Below are positions 33,650 through 41,707 of a stretch of DNA of 64,000 nt, piece by piece. Made by a program: the position numbers and the translations under genes. The notes under the pieces were generated by a model, which saw only the letters and a program-made list of their open reading frames with translations, ran no database searches and was not told the origin of the DNA. Positions within the stretch are counted from its first letter, which is position 1, and each line of letters begins with the position of its first letter. Origin of the DNA: Sandaracinobacteroides hominis (lineage in GTDB: Bacteria > Pseudomonadota > Alphaproteobacteria > Sphingomonadales > Sphingomonadaceae); assembly GCF_016464365.1 (NCBI RefSeq), contig NZ_JADCUC010000002.1, positions 62,001 to 126,000 of the forward strand, in the 5' to 3' direction.

Positions 33650-33674
33650 CCGGCTGGCAGTGACCGCCAGCCGG
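33650..33674 (+). terminator. Hairpin after the alcohol dehydrogenase gene
   Basis: CCGGCTGGC (33650-33658) pairs perfectly with GCCAGCCGG (33666-33674) around a 7-base loop, 25 bp past the stop codon. An AATTAATAT stretch follows but no T-run. It probably ends the hydantoinase operon before the IclR promoter. Confidence 0.5.
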
Positions 33675-33680
33675 AATTAA

Positions 33681-33697
33681 TATCCGACAGGCGGACA
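33681..33697. promoter_or_regulatory. TATCCG-N5-YGGATA palindrome, site upstream of IclR gene
   Basis: TATCCGACAGGCGGACA matches 11 of 12 fixed positions. It begins 94 bp upstream of the IclR start, where an autoregulated IclR gene would carry its operator. This makes IclR the leading candidate for the regulator of all the sites in this window. Confidence 0.65.
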
Positions 33698-33774
33698 AAG
33701 CTTGCGGAAGGCGCAAGGGATACGCAATCAATGAGTCACATTCCCGTCATCGATACGACGCGAGGGAGAGACTC

Positions 33775-34560
33775 ATGGAGAAGGGCGTTCCGATTCGTTC
33801 AATCACCCGCTCGATTGCGGCGCTGAAGGCGATCAACCGCCACGGCTCGCTGTCGATGATGGAGATTTCGAGGGCCTCCGAAGTGCCCTATCCGACGGCC
33901 TGCCGCATCGTGCAGACGCTGCTGTATGAGGGCCTGATCGAGATGGAGCCGAGCCGCAAGCGCTATCGCCCGACGGCGATGGTGCAGACGCTGGCGCACG
34001 GCTTCCAGAACGACGACGAGCTGGTGACGGTGGCGCGGCCGCACATCGTCGATTTCACCAGGCGGGCTGGCTGGCCGGTTTCGGTCGCGGTGCGGGTGGG
34101 ACGCAACATGATGCTGCGGGACAGCACCCATGCGAACACCTCGCTGACGTTCGAGCATTATTACCCGGGTTTCACGCTGCCGATCCTGGAGAGCGCCTCC
34201 GGCAAGGTTTCGATGGCCTACGCGCCGGATGACGAGCGTGGCATGATCCTGCAGTGGATGCGGGTCAGCCAGGAAATCGACCTTGCCTATCTGGCGACGG
34301 CCGAAGCCAGCCTGGACGTCGAGCGGATCCGCTCGCAGGGGTATGCGGTGCAGGGGCGCAACCACTTCAACCTGACGCCGGGCAAGACCACGTCGATCGC
34401 CGTGCCGATCTTCAAGAACGGCGTCTATCAGGCGGCGATGACGATGGTATTCTTCGTTTCGGCGATGAAGCTGGACCATGCGCTGGCGACCTATCTGGAC
34501 GACCTGAAGGCGACGGCGGCAGCGATCAGCGAGGAGCTGGGAGACCGCGCTCTTCAGTAG
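33775..34560 (+). CDS. IclR-family transcriptional regulator
   Basis: A 261-residue regulator. The N-terminal winged helix spans residues about 7-70 (SITRSIAALKAINRHGSLSMMEISRASEVPYPTACRIVQTLLYEGLIEME). The effector domain follows, with HIVDFTRRAGWPVSVAVRVGRNMMLRDSTH and GKTTSIAVPIFKNGVYQAAMTMVFF. IclR proteins of catabolic clusters (MhpR, PcaR, PobR relatives) usually activate or repress operons for aromatic and organic acids through palindromic sites. A TATCCG palindrome lies immediately upstream, and matching sites precede at least eight other transcription units in the window, so this may be the cluster regulator. ATG at 33775 is supported by GGGAGAG just upstream. Confidence 0.92.
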   Translation: MEKGVPIRSITRSIAALKAINRHGSLSMMEISRASEVPYPTACRIVQTLLYEGLIEMEPSRKRYRPTAMVQTLAHGFQNDDELVTVARPHIVDFTRRAGWPVSVAVRVGRNMMLRDSTHANTSLTFEHYYPGFTLPILESASGKVSMAYAPDDERGMILQWMRVSQEIDLAYLATAEASLDVERIRSQGYAVQGRNHFNLTPGKTTSIAVPIFKNGVYQAAMTMVFFVSAMKLDHALATYLDDLKATAAAISEELGDRALQ

Positions 34561-34570
34561 GCTGAAGCGG

Positions 34571-34730
34571 CCGACGCTTTTGGCGAAGCCAAAACGCGCG
34601 AGTCCGCGCAAGCCCGGCCGGCGGGGTGGCGACTGCCACCGAACCCGTCCGACGAGCGGGCTATGCCCGCAACCTTCCTTCTTTCTTCCTTGCTGGCGCA
34701 AGCGGACTCGGCGGCCTGGCCGCCGGCCGC
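34571..34730. repeat. Structured intergenic repeat, copy A (between convergent genes)
   Basis: About 160 bp fill the gap between the IclR and aldehyde dehydrogenase stops. In order: hairpin TTTTGGC-GAA-GCCAAAA (34578-34594), conserved block AGCCCGGCCGGCGGGG, hairpin GGTGGC-GACT-GCCACC (34625-34640), conserved GAACCCGTCCGACGAGCGGG (34641-34660), a pyrimidine tract around CTTCCTTCTTTCTTCC, and a terminal CGGCGG/CCGCCG hairpin (34709-34725). Copy B at 48245-48431 has the same order with compensatory changes in the stems. Confidence 0.7.
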
Positions 34731-34731
34731 G

Positions 34732-36228
34732 CTACAGTTTTGCCGTAACTGCCTTGGTCTCCAGCCAGGCGTCCAACCCCTCACGGCCAAATTCCCGCCC
34801 CCAGCCGGATTGCCTGGTGCCGCCGAAGGGGATGTTGGTGCCGACGGCGCCGTGGCAGTTGATGGAGACATGGCCGGAGTGGATGCGCCGGACGAGGCGG
34901 TGGGCGGTGGACAAATCCCGCGTCCAGACGCTGCCGGAAAGGCCGTAGATGCTGTCGTTGGCGCGCGTTGCGATGGCGTCGAGATCGTCGGTTTCGAAGC
35001 GTTCGATGGCCATGACCGGGCCGAAGATTTCCTCGCGCTGGATTCGCATGTTCGGGCGGGTGTCGGTGAAGATCGTGGGCTGCAGGAAGTGGCCCGGGCG
35101 ATCCGGGGACTGGCCGCCGGTTACCAGCGTTGCCCCTTCGGCCAGCGCAGATTCGATGTGGCTCTTCACGCGGGCAAGCTGGGTGGCCGAGATCAGCGGG
35201 CCTTGCTGGGTTGCCGGGTTCAGGCCGTGGCCCAGCACCATCGCTTCGCTGAACGCCTTCAGCCCCTCGACCAGCTGGTCGTGGATGGCGGCGTGGGCAA
35301 AGATGCGGGTGCCGGCCATGCAGTTCTGGCCCTGCAGGAAATAGGTGGCCATGGCGACGCCGGGAATGGCTTCGGCCAGATCCGCGTCGGGCATGACGAC
35401 GACGGGGGATTTGCCGCCGAGCTCGAGGCTGACCTTCTTCAGGTTGCCGAGCGCTGCCTCGACGATGCGGCGGCCGGTGGCGGTGGAGCCGGTGAAGGCG
35501 ACCTTGTCGATGCCGGGATGGGCGGCAATTGCAGCGCCGGCGTCGGCGCCGAAGCCGTTGACGACGTTGACGACACCCGGCGGCAGGCCGGCATCGAGCA
35601 GGACCTGCCCCAGCGCCAGCGCCGTCAGCGGCGTTTCCTCGGACGGTTTCACCACCAGCGTGCAACCGGCCGCCAGCGCCGGGGCCAGCTTCAGGATCGC
35701 CATCGCGAGCGGCGAGTTCCAGGGGATGATCATGCCGCCGACGCCGACGGGTTCGCGCAGCGTGTAGGTGAGGGCTTCGCCCAGTGCCGCCAGGTGGCGG
35801 GGCGGCGGGGTGGTGGTGCCCTCGATCCGCATCACGGCGCCGGCATAATAGTCGGTCATCTCCACGCAGTTGGCGACCGTCAGTTCGGAGATGAAGCGCG
35901 GCATGCCGTTGTCGACAATGTCGAGCTCGGTGAAGAGGGCGGCGCGCTGGTCCAGCAGTTCCGCCACGCGGAAGAGAAGGCGGGTGCGCTCCGCGGCGGT
36001 CAGGCGGCCCCATGGGCCTTCGAAGGCGCGGCGGGCGGCCTTCACCGCAGCGTCGACTTCGGCAGCTCCGCCGATGGCGAAGGTTGCGAGCGGCAGGCCG
36101 GTGGCCGGATCGCTGGTGACATGGCTGCCGGAGCCTTCGACCCACTGGCCGTCGATCAGCAGCCGGTGCGATTGGGCGAGGAAGGCGGCGATTTCGGGGG
36201 CGATCGGGTTACCGTCGAAGGGGGTCAT
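34732..36228 (-). CDS. NAD(P)-dependent aldehyde dehydrogenase (498 aa)
   Basis: Complete aldehyde dehydrogenase: MIIPWNSPLAMAI near 166-178, VKPSEETPLTAL, FTGSTATGRR, catalytic Glu269 in SLELGGKSP, nucleophile Cys303 in FLQGQNCMAGTR, and C-terminal FGGTRQSGWGREFGREGLDAWLETK. The unusual Asn-Cys context (QNC rather than QVC) may tune specificity. It is the last gene of the minus operon with an Asp/Glu-racemase-like protein, a PuuE-like hydrolase and an FAD monooxygenase; its ATG overlaps the monooxygenase stop (ATGA). Expected role: oxidation of an aldehyde made by the monooxygenase branch. Third aldehyde dehydrogenase of the window. Confidence 0.92.
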   Translation of the reverse strand: MTPFDGNPIAPEIAAFLAQSHRLLIDGQWVEGSGSHVTSDPATGLPLATFAIGGAAEVDAAVKAARRAFEGPWGRLTAAERTRLLFRVAELLDQRAALFTELDIVDNGMPRFISELTVANCVEMTDYYAGAVMRIEGTTTPPPRHLAALGEALTYTLREPVGVGGMIIPWNSPLAMAILKLAPALAAGCTLVVKPSEETPLTALALGQVLLDAGLPPGVVNVVNGFGADAGAAIAAHPGIDKVAFTGSTATGRRIVEAALGNLKKVSLELGGKSPVVVMPDADLAEAIPGVAMATYFLQGQNCMAGTRIFAHAAIHDQLVEGLKAFSEAMVLGHGLNPATQQGPLISATQLARVKSHIESALAEGATLVTGGQSPDRPGHFLQPTIFTDTRPNMRIQREEIFGPVMAIERFETDDLDAIATRANDSIYGLSGSVWTRDLSTAHRLVRRIHSGHVSINCHGAVGTNIPFGGTRQSGWGREFGREGLDAWLETKAVTAKL

Positions 36229-37367
36229 ACGCGCACGGTCCGGCAGTCATAGTCGAAGAGGCCGAGGGATTCCTCGTTGCGCAGCGCACCCAGGCCGAAC
36301 ATGTCGGTCTCCTGCCCCTGCATGCGGTCGGCGTTGGCGTTGGATTCGGCCTGGATGAAGGTGGCACGCGCGTGCCGGGCGGCGACAAAGCGATCGAGCC
36401 CTTCGGCGATGCCGGGCGAGGCTTCCAGCGCCCGGGCCAGCACCACGGCATCCTCGATCGCGCAGGCGGCGCCATGGCCGAGGAAGGGGGTCATGGCGTG
36501 GGCGGCGTCGCCGATGAGAGCGACATTGCCGTTCTGCACCCAGGTCGGCAGCGGCGTACGGGCGTTGATCGCCCATTTGAACAGCGGCCCCTGGGCGGCG
36601 GCGAAGATCATCGCCTGCACCTCGTCGCACCAGCCGTCATAGGCGGCGATCAGCTCCTTCGGGTCGGAGCGGATGGTCCAGCCGTCGTCGGTCCAGCCCG
36701 GCTGGCGGGCGAAGAAGACGAGGTTCAGAAGCTCCTTGTTGCGCACGGGATAGCGGGTGACCATCTTGCCCGGCCCGATGTGGACGCCGGGGAAGTTCGC
36801 CAGCTCGGCGAGTTCCGGACTGATGGGCACCAGCGCGCGCCAGGCGACATGGCCGGTGAAATGCGCGGGCAGCGGCTCGAAGCGCTGGCGGATGACGGAC
36901 TTGACGCCGTCGGAGCCGATGACGGCGTCGGCGCTGAACCGGCGGCCGTCAGCCGTGTGGACGGTAGTGCCCTCGACGCGGGTGGCGGCGGCGTTGGTGA
37001 CCAGCTCCACGCCTGCCTCGCGCGCGGCCTCCACGAGGATGGCGTGCAGGTCTGCCCGGTGGACATAGACATAGGGCGCTCCATAGCGGCCGCGCTGGTC
37101 GGCGCGATCCATGGTGACGAGCGTGCAGCCGTCTTTCCAGTGCTGGATGCGCTGGCGGAACGGCTCCACCCCGGCGCTGGCGACTTCCTCCATCACGCCG
37201 ATGAAATCGAGGCCCTTCATGGCGTTGGGCGACAGCGTCACTCCGGCGCCGATTTCGCCGAACTGCGGCGCCGCCTCCAGCAGGGTGGTGCGGAAGCCGC
37301 TCTGCGCAAGAGCGGTGGCGGCGGTGACGCCGGCGATGCCGCCGCCGACGACAAGGATGTGGCTCAT
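36225..37367 (-). CDS. FAD-dependent monooxygenase, salicylate/6-hydroxynicotinate hydroxylase type
   Basis: A 380-residue group A flavin monooxygenase. The Rossmann motif is ILVVGGGIAGVTAATALAQSG (GGGIAG 8-13), the Asp-Gly segment is VIGSDGVKSVIR, and the FAD ribityl motif is VALIGDAAHAMTPFLGHGAACAIEDA. Length and motifs fit salicylate hydroxylase, 6-hydroxynicotinate 3-monooxygenase and relatives, which hydroxylate a ring carbon with NADH and O2, often with decarboxylation. It sits between a PuuE-like hydrolase (ATGA overlap at its start) and an aldehyde dehydrogenase (ATGA overlap at its end), so all are co-translated. Substrate undetermined; an N-heterocycle is a reasonable guess from the amide hydrolases around it. 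Confidence 0.9.
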   Translation of the reverse strand: MSHILVVGGGIAGVTAATALAQSGFRTTLLEAAPQFGEIGAGVTLSPNAMKGLDFIGVMEEVASAGVEPFRQRIQHWKDGCTLVTMDRADQRGRYGAPYVYVHRADLHAILVEAAREAGVELVTNAAATRVEGTTVHTADGRRFSADAVIGSDGVKSVIRQRFEPLPAHFTGHVAWRALVPISPELAELANFPGVHIGPGKMVTRYPVRNKELLNLVFFARQPGWTDDGWTIRSDPKELIAAYDGWCDEVQAMIFAAAQGPLFKWAINARTPLPTWVQNGNVALIGDAAHAMTPFLGHGAACAIEDAVVLARALEASPGIAEGLDRFVAARHARATFIQAESNANADRMQGQETDMFGLGALRNEESLGLFDYDCRTVRV

Positions 37368-38278
37368 TTCAGCTGCCCCGGAATGTGGCTTTCGTGGTTC
37401 TGCAGATACCAGTCGGCGATTTCCTCACGTGTGGCCCACCAGACGCCGGGCAGCGACTGGGCGTGCTGGATGAACTCGCGAAGGGCGCGTATGCGGTGGG
37501 CGCGGCCGGACACATGCGGATGCAGGCCGACATTCATGATGCGACCGGAGGTGGCGCCCTCTGCATAGAGCACGTCCAGCTCCTCGATCAGCGCGTCGCG
37601 GAACTGGTCGGTGGTGAAGTTCTTCCGGGTGATGAAGGTGAAATCGTTGATTTCGTTGGAATAGGGCACAGAGACGATGGGGCCGTTCGGCGTCCGCAGC
37701 AGATAGGGCTGATCGTCGTTCATGATGTCGCAATAGAAGGTGCAGCCTTCGCCTGCGAGGATGTCGGCCGTCTGCAGCGTGCCGCGCAGGCTGGACGAGA
37801 GCCAGCCCCTGGATTTGCGGCCGGTGTATTTTTCGAACTGCTCCAGTGTGCGCAGGACGATCTCGCGCTCCTTTGCCGGGTCCCTGGCGAAATCCGTCAG
37901 CAGCTCGCCCTGTTCCCAATTGTGGGTGAGCAGTTCCCAGCCGCGATCGAGGCAGGCGTCGGTCATCGCCTTGCGTCGTTCGAAGGTGACGGCATTGGTG
38001 GTGCAGCTGGCCTTGGCGCCCAGGCTGTCGAACAGCTCGAACAGGCGCCAGATGCCGACCCGCTGGCCATATTCGCGCCAGCTGTAGTTGGGGAAATCGG
38101 GGGTATTGCCCGGGAGGATATCGGGCAGGATCGCCGGGCCGCCCGCGTAATAGGGTTTGTCGGTGTCCTTCGTCAGATCCCAGGTTTCCAGGTTGAAGGT
38201 GAGGATGAGCGCCACGCGCGCGCCATTGGGCCAGCGGAGCGGCTGGCGCTGCGGCATCGGGACATAATCATATTCCAT
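37364..38278 (-). CDS. Polysaccharide-deacetylase-fold hydrolase, PuuE/cyclic imide hydrolase-like, copy 1
   Basis: A 304-residue protein of the NodB-fold family. It starts with RWPNGARVALILTFNLETWDLTKD, where chitin deacetylases have TFDDG, so the classical Asp-Asp metal pair is absent. That is characteristic of PuuE allantoinase and cyclic-imide-hydrolase-like members. Other marks are YGQRVGIWRLFELFDSLGAKASCTTNAVTFERR and GWELLTHNWEQGE, which replaces the H-S/T-W-x-H motif, and the late VGLHPHVSGRAHRIRALREFI block with candidate metal His. Probable reaction: opening of a cyclic amide, imide or ureide. No signal peptide, so cytoplasmic. GAGGAAA precedes ATG 38278. Homologues are at 48674-49591 and 49588-50472. 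Confidence 0.85.
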   Translation of the reverse strand: MEYDYVPMPQRQPLRWPNGARVALILTFNLETWDLTKDTDKPYYAGGPAILPDILPGNTPDFPNYSWREYGQRVGIWRLFELFDSLGAKASCTTNAVTFERRKAMTDACLDRGWELLTHNWEQGELLTDFARDPAKEREIVLRTLEQFEKYTGRKSRGWLSSSLRGTLQTADILAGEGCTFYCDIMNDDQPYLLRTPNGPIVSVPYSNEINDFTFITRKNFTTDQFRDALIEELDVLYAEGATSGRIMNVGLHPHVSGRAHRIRALREFIQHAQSLPGVWWATREEIADWYLQNHESHIPGQLK

Positions 38279-38291
38279 CGCGGATATTTCC

Positions 38292-39050
38292 TCAGAAGCG
38301 GGACAGGAGCGCGCCGAAGCCGTCCTTCTGGTCGTTGATGCCCATGCTGCGAAGCGCATGCCAATAGGTCGCCGTGTTGATGGCGATGACGGGCTTCTCA
38401 AGCCAGAACTCGGCGGCGGCGGCAACCTCCGCGAAGGCGAGGTTGGTGCCGGCCTGGATGATCGCGTCGACGCCTTCGGAAACGGCGATGGCGGTGCGCT
38501 TCAGCTTTTGCTTGTCCTCGTGGGCGATCTTCATCGGCGAGGGGGATTTGAGGCCGAGGATGTGGACGACTTCATAGCCCTGGTCCTCGAAGAAGCGCCT
38601 CACATTGGCGTCGCCGACGGGGGCGTAGGGGGTGAGGATGCCGATCTTCCGGATGGGGCCGGTTTCCGTTTCATAGGCCTTGATGGCGGCGTCGACGGCG
38701 GTGGAGCCCATGATCACGGGGACGCCTCCGGTGCGCTCCAGCATCTTCCTGTGCAGACGGTCCGCGCCCTCGGCACCGTCCCAGAAGGTTTCCGCCGACA
38801 TGCCCATGATGACACAACCCGGCTCCATCGACATGGAGACGTCGACGGCATCGAAGGTGGCGGCGCGGATGTTTTCCAGCATCACCAGGAAGCTGTCGTC
38901 GTCCGTCACCTTGGTATCGGGGATGGCGATGCGGGAGAAATGGTTGGTGACGCCGCGCGGGCGCATGTCGGCATATTCCGGCTCGACGCTGGTGTTGGTG
39001 GATGGTGCAACGACCGCAAACTTCATCCGATAGCCCAGAGAATCACCCAT
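38292..39050 (-). CDS. Asp/Glu racemase superfamily protein, maleate isomerase/arylmalonate decarboxylase-like
   Basis: A 252-residue protein of the two-Cys racemase superfamily. It contains KFAVVAPSTNTSVEPEYADMRPRGVTNHFSRI near the start, SMSMEPGCVIMGMSAETFWDG, which holds the position of the first catalytic Cys, and KIGILTPYAPVGDANVRRFFEDQGYEVV. The position of the second Cys reads IIQAGTNLAF, so only one of the two may be present, as in arylmalonate decarboxylases. Relatives isomerise maleate to fumarate (NicE-type) or decarboxylate malonates. Start ATG 39050 has GGAGG at good spacing. First gene of a minus operon and divergent from TonB receptor 2, with a shared palindrome between them. 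Confidence 0.82.
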   Translation of the reverse strand: MGDSLGYRMKFAVVAPSTNTSVEPEYADMRPRGVTNHFSRIAIPDTKVTDDDSFLVMLENIRAATFDAVDVSMSMEPGCVIMGMSAETFWDGAEGADRLHRKMLERTGGVPVIMGSTAVDAAIKAYETETGPIRKIGILTPYAPVGDANVRRFFEDQGYEVVHILGLKSPSPMKIAHEDKQKLKRTAIAVSEGVDAIIQAGTNLAFAEVAAAAEFWLEKPVIAINTATYWHALRSMGINDQKDGFGALLSRF

Positions 39051-39119
39051 GCACGCCTCCATCTGTTGCCGTCGCTCGAACCATGTGTCGGTCTTGGGAA
39101 ACATGGGATCGGCGGCAAG

Positions 39120-39136
39120 TATCCGGTTGGTGGAGA
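39120..39136. promoter_or_regulatory. TATCCG-N5-YGGATA palindrome, site between racemase-like operon and TonB receptor 2
   Basis: TATCCGGTTGGTGGAGA matches 11 of 12 fixed positions. It is 70 bp from the minus-strand start (39050) and 142 bp from the receptor start (39278), so one bound protein could control uptake and breakdown together. Confidence 0.65.
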
Positions 39137-39277
39137 GGTTGCGGGAATCGTGCAGCGTGCCGCTCGCGCAGGCGTAGCCATTGCCGTGCAGCCGGCGGAA
39201 CAGCCGGCGCAGAGCGACTCAGGACGGCCCGAATTCAACGCACGAAGATGCAACCGGCAAGGACAAGGGGTACGCAT

Positions 39278-41404
39278 ATGGCAAACAGACTGCATTCCAG
39301 ATGGCTGCTGGCAGCCGGCATCGCCGCGCTGGCGGCGCCTGTTGCGGCGCAGGAAGCGGAGGCCACCGGGCTCGACGATATCGTTGTCACCGCCCAGCGG
39401 CGCGACCAGAAGCTGCAGGATGTGCCGCTGAGCATCACCGCGGTCGGCACCGAGACGATCCAGCGGATGCAGGTGAACAACGCAACCGACCTCAATCGCA
39501 TCGTGCCGAACGTGAAGTTCGATCCGGTGTCCGGCGGTTCCACCGGCCTGAAGCCCTATATCCGCGGCGGCGGGGTGGCGGACGGCGGCATGGTGCTGTC
39601 GGAATCCGAAGTCGGCATCTATGTCGACGGCATCTATCGGGCGCGGCTGTCGGCGGCATATATCGATACGCTGGAGCTGGAACGGATCGAGGTGGTGCGC
39701 GGGCCGCAGGGCGTGCTCTATGGGCGGAACTCGTCTGCCGGTGCAGTGAACTTCATCACCCGCGAGCCGACCGAGGAATTCACTGCGACCGCCGAGGCCG
39801 GGTTCGGCACCTGGAACGAGCGGCGCATTCGCGGTTTCGTCTCGGGCGCGATCAGCGCGGACGGCAAGTGGCGGGCGTCGATGAACGGGCTGGTCAGGGC
39901 ACGCGACGGCGGGCGGCAGTATAATGTGACGCTCGACAAGGCGGTCGGCAGCGACGAGACGCAGGGCGTGCAGGGCGATCTCGCCTATGTGGGCGATGCC
40001 GTTTCCGGCCGCTTGTCGTTGTTCTACACGCATGTGAGCGGCGACGGGCAGTGGGCGGTGAACACCCATCCCGATGGCGATGATTTCACCCCGAACACCG
40101 GCTCCTATCGCCGGGTGGCCTCGCCGGTCGAAAGCTACACCCATGTGAAGCAATATGGCGCGACGCTCAGGCTCTCGGCCGACATGCCGGGCGGGCAGCT
40201 GACCTCGCTCACCGGCTATTCCAAGCTGGACGACAAGTGGCGGCAGGATTTTTCGGGCGGGGTCGATGGCGCCGTGCTGGGGATGCCGGGCACGATGCTC
40301 GCCCTGTTCGATCGCACCAGCGCCACCGACCAGTGGCAGTTCAGCCAGGAACTGCAGGCGGGCGGCGCGCTGCTGCCGGGGCTGGACTATGTCGCCGGCG
40401 TCTATTTCTTCACCGAGACGGGCGATCAGGATGTCTTCACAAGCATCTTCTTCGCCCCGACCGACACCGAGTTTCGCGCGAAGACCGACAGTTTTGCCGG
40501 TTTCGGCCAGCTGAGCTGGCAGCTGGCCGAGCGGCTGACACTGATCGCCGGCGGGCGCTACTCGATCGAGGACAAGAAGCTGCGCGGCTCGATCAACGGG
40601 CAGGATTTCAACCTGTCCAACAGCTGGTCGCGTTTCACGCCGAAGCTGGGGGTGGACTTCAGGGTCGATCCTTCGGTGCTGCTCTACCTGAGCTACAGCC
40701 AGGGCTTCCGCTCGGGCGGCTATAACGGGCTGGGCGGCAACTACGGGCAGATCACGGCTGCCTTCCTGCCGCAATATACCACCGCCTATGAGGGCGGGGT
40801 GAAGGCGGATCTGCTGGACAACAGGCTCCGATTCAATCTCGCTGCCTTCTACAACAAGCTGGAGAACCGCCAGCAGAGCATCGTCGTCGCCTCGGGCCCG
40901 GATATCGGCACCATCACGGTGGAAAACTATGATGCCGAGCTGAAGGGGATCGAGCTGGAGGCGACGATGAAGGTCACCGAAGGGCTGACCATCTGGGCCA
41001 ACGGCGCGTTGAACGAGGGCAAATACACCGGCTGCTCGGCGGCGGCTGCGGTTTCCTGCACCATCATCGACAACCAGCTGCCGGTGTTCCCCGACTGGAC
41101 CTTTGCCGTCGGCTTCGACTGGGCGGTGGACGTGGGGCCGGGCACCTTCCGGCTGGGGTCGGATTTCAACGCCCGCGACAGCTATTATTCGACGGCTGAC
41201 AATGTGCAGATCGGCTGGGTGGATTCGCAGAAGTTCCTGAACGGCTATGTCGGCTATGAGCTGGGCCACTGGACCTTTCAGCTGACCGGCAAGAACATCC
41301 TGGACGAGAGCGGCTGGAACACCGGTTTCGGCTTCTCGGTGGTGCAGCCGCGCTTTGCCATCGATCCGCGCACCGTGCTGGGAACGGTTCGTTTCACATT
41401 CTAG
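39278..41404 (+). CDS. TonB-dependent outer-membrane receptor 2
   Basis: A 708-residue TonB-dependent receptor. The signal peptide LLAAGIAALAAPVAAQ is followed by TonB box DDIVVTAQRRDQK and plug segments VPLSITAVGTETIQRM, YIRGGGVADGG, VGIYVDGIYRARL and IEVVRGPQGVLYGRNSSAGAVNFITR. The barrel ends at VRFTF with the expected terminal Phe. It is shorter than receptor 1 and not obviously its duplicate. AAGGGG precedes ATG 39278. It is followed after 9 bp by DUF1330 and VOC genes, so all three form one unit divergent from the racemase-like/PuuE-like operon. Likely imports the substrate of that operon across the outer membrane. Confidence 0.95.
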   Translation: MANRLHSRWLLAAGIAALAAPVAAQEAEATGLDDIVVTAQRRDQKLQDVPLSITAVGTETIQRMQVNNATDLNRIVPNVKFDPVSGGSTGLKPYIRGGGVADGGMVLSESEVGIYVDGIYRARLSAAYIDTLELERIEVVRGPQGVLYGRNSSAGAVNFITREPTEEFTATAEAGFGTWNERRIRGFVSGAISADGKWRASMNGLVRARDGGRQYNVTLDKAVGSDETQGVQGDLAYVGDAVSGRLSLFYTHVSGDGQWAVNTHPDGDDFTPNTGSYRRVASPVESYTHVKQYGATLRLSADMPGGQLTSLTGYSKLDDKWRQDFSGGVDGAVLGMPGTMLALFDRTSATDQWQFSQELQAGGALLPGLDYVAGVYFFTETGDQDVFTSIFFAPTDTEFRAKTDSFAGFGQLSWQLAERLTLIAGGRYSIEDKKLRGSINGQDFNLSNSWSRFTPKLGVDFRVDPSVLLYLSYSQGFRSGGYNGLGGNYGQITAAFLPQYTTAYEGGVKADLLDNRLRFNLAAFYNKLENRQQSIVVASGPDIGTITVENYDAELKGIELEATMKVTEGLTIWANGALNEGKYTGCSAAAAVSCTIIDNQLPVFPDWTFAVGFDWAVDVGPGTFRLGSDFNARDSYYSTADNVQIGWVDSQKFLNGYVGYELGHWTFQLTGKNILDESGWNTGFGFSVVQPRFAIDPRTVLGTVRFTF

Positions 41405-41413
41405 GAGAAGAAC

Positions 41414-41707
41414 ATGGCCGCCTATCTTGTCGCCACCGTCCGCATCACCGATCCGGAGAAGTTCGCGCTCTATGCCAAGGCGATTGCCGGCGTCTGCGAG
41501 CAGCATGGCGGCAGCTATCTGGCGCGCGGCAAGGTGACCGAGGTGCTGGAAGGCGATGTGCACCCGGACGAGCGGGTGGTGGTGATCCGTTTCGACAGCG
41601 CCGAGGCGGCGAAGGGCTATATCAACTCGGCTGAATATCAGGCCGGCAAGGCGCATCGGCAGGGAGGTGCAGAGCTGGAAATGCGGCTGATCGTCGATCC
41701 GGCCTGA
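41414..41707 (+). CDS. DUF1330 family protein
   Basis: A 97-residue dimeric alpha/beta protein: AAYLVATVRITDPEKFALYAKAI, HGGSYLARGKVTEVLEGD and VIRFDSAEAAKGYINSAEYQ match DUF1330. The fold is the dimeric alpha/beta barrel; biochemical function is not established, though members often sit in catabolic operons beside oxidoreductases. It overlaps the following VOC gene by one base (TGATG). AGGAGAAGAAC precedes the ATG, a strong ribosome binding site. Confidence 0.88.
   Translation: MAAYLVATVRITDPEKFALYAKAIAGVCEQHGGSYLARGKVTEVLEGDVHPDERVVVIRFDSAEAAKGYINSAEYQAGKAHRQGGAELEMRLIVDPA

Noticed and set aside
37364-38278. Chitin or peptidoglycan deacetylase
   Set aside because: The metal-binding TFDD strand is replaced by TFNLE, there is no signal peptide, and the late motifs fit PuuE/cyclic-imide-hydrolase-like proteins. 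The same applies to 48674-49591 and 49588-50472.
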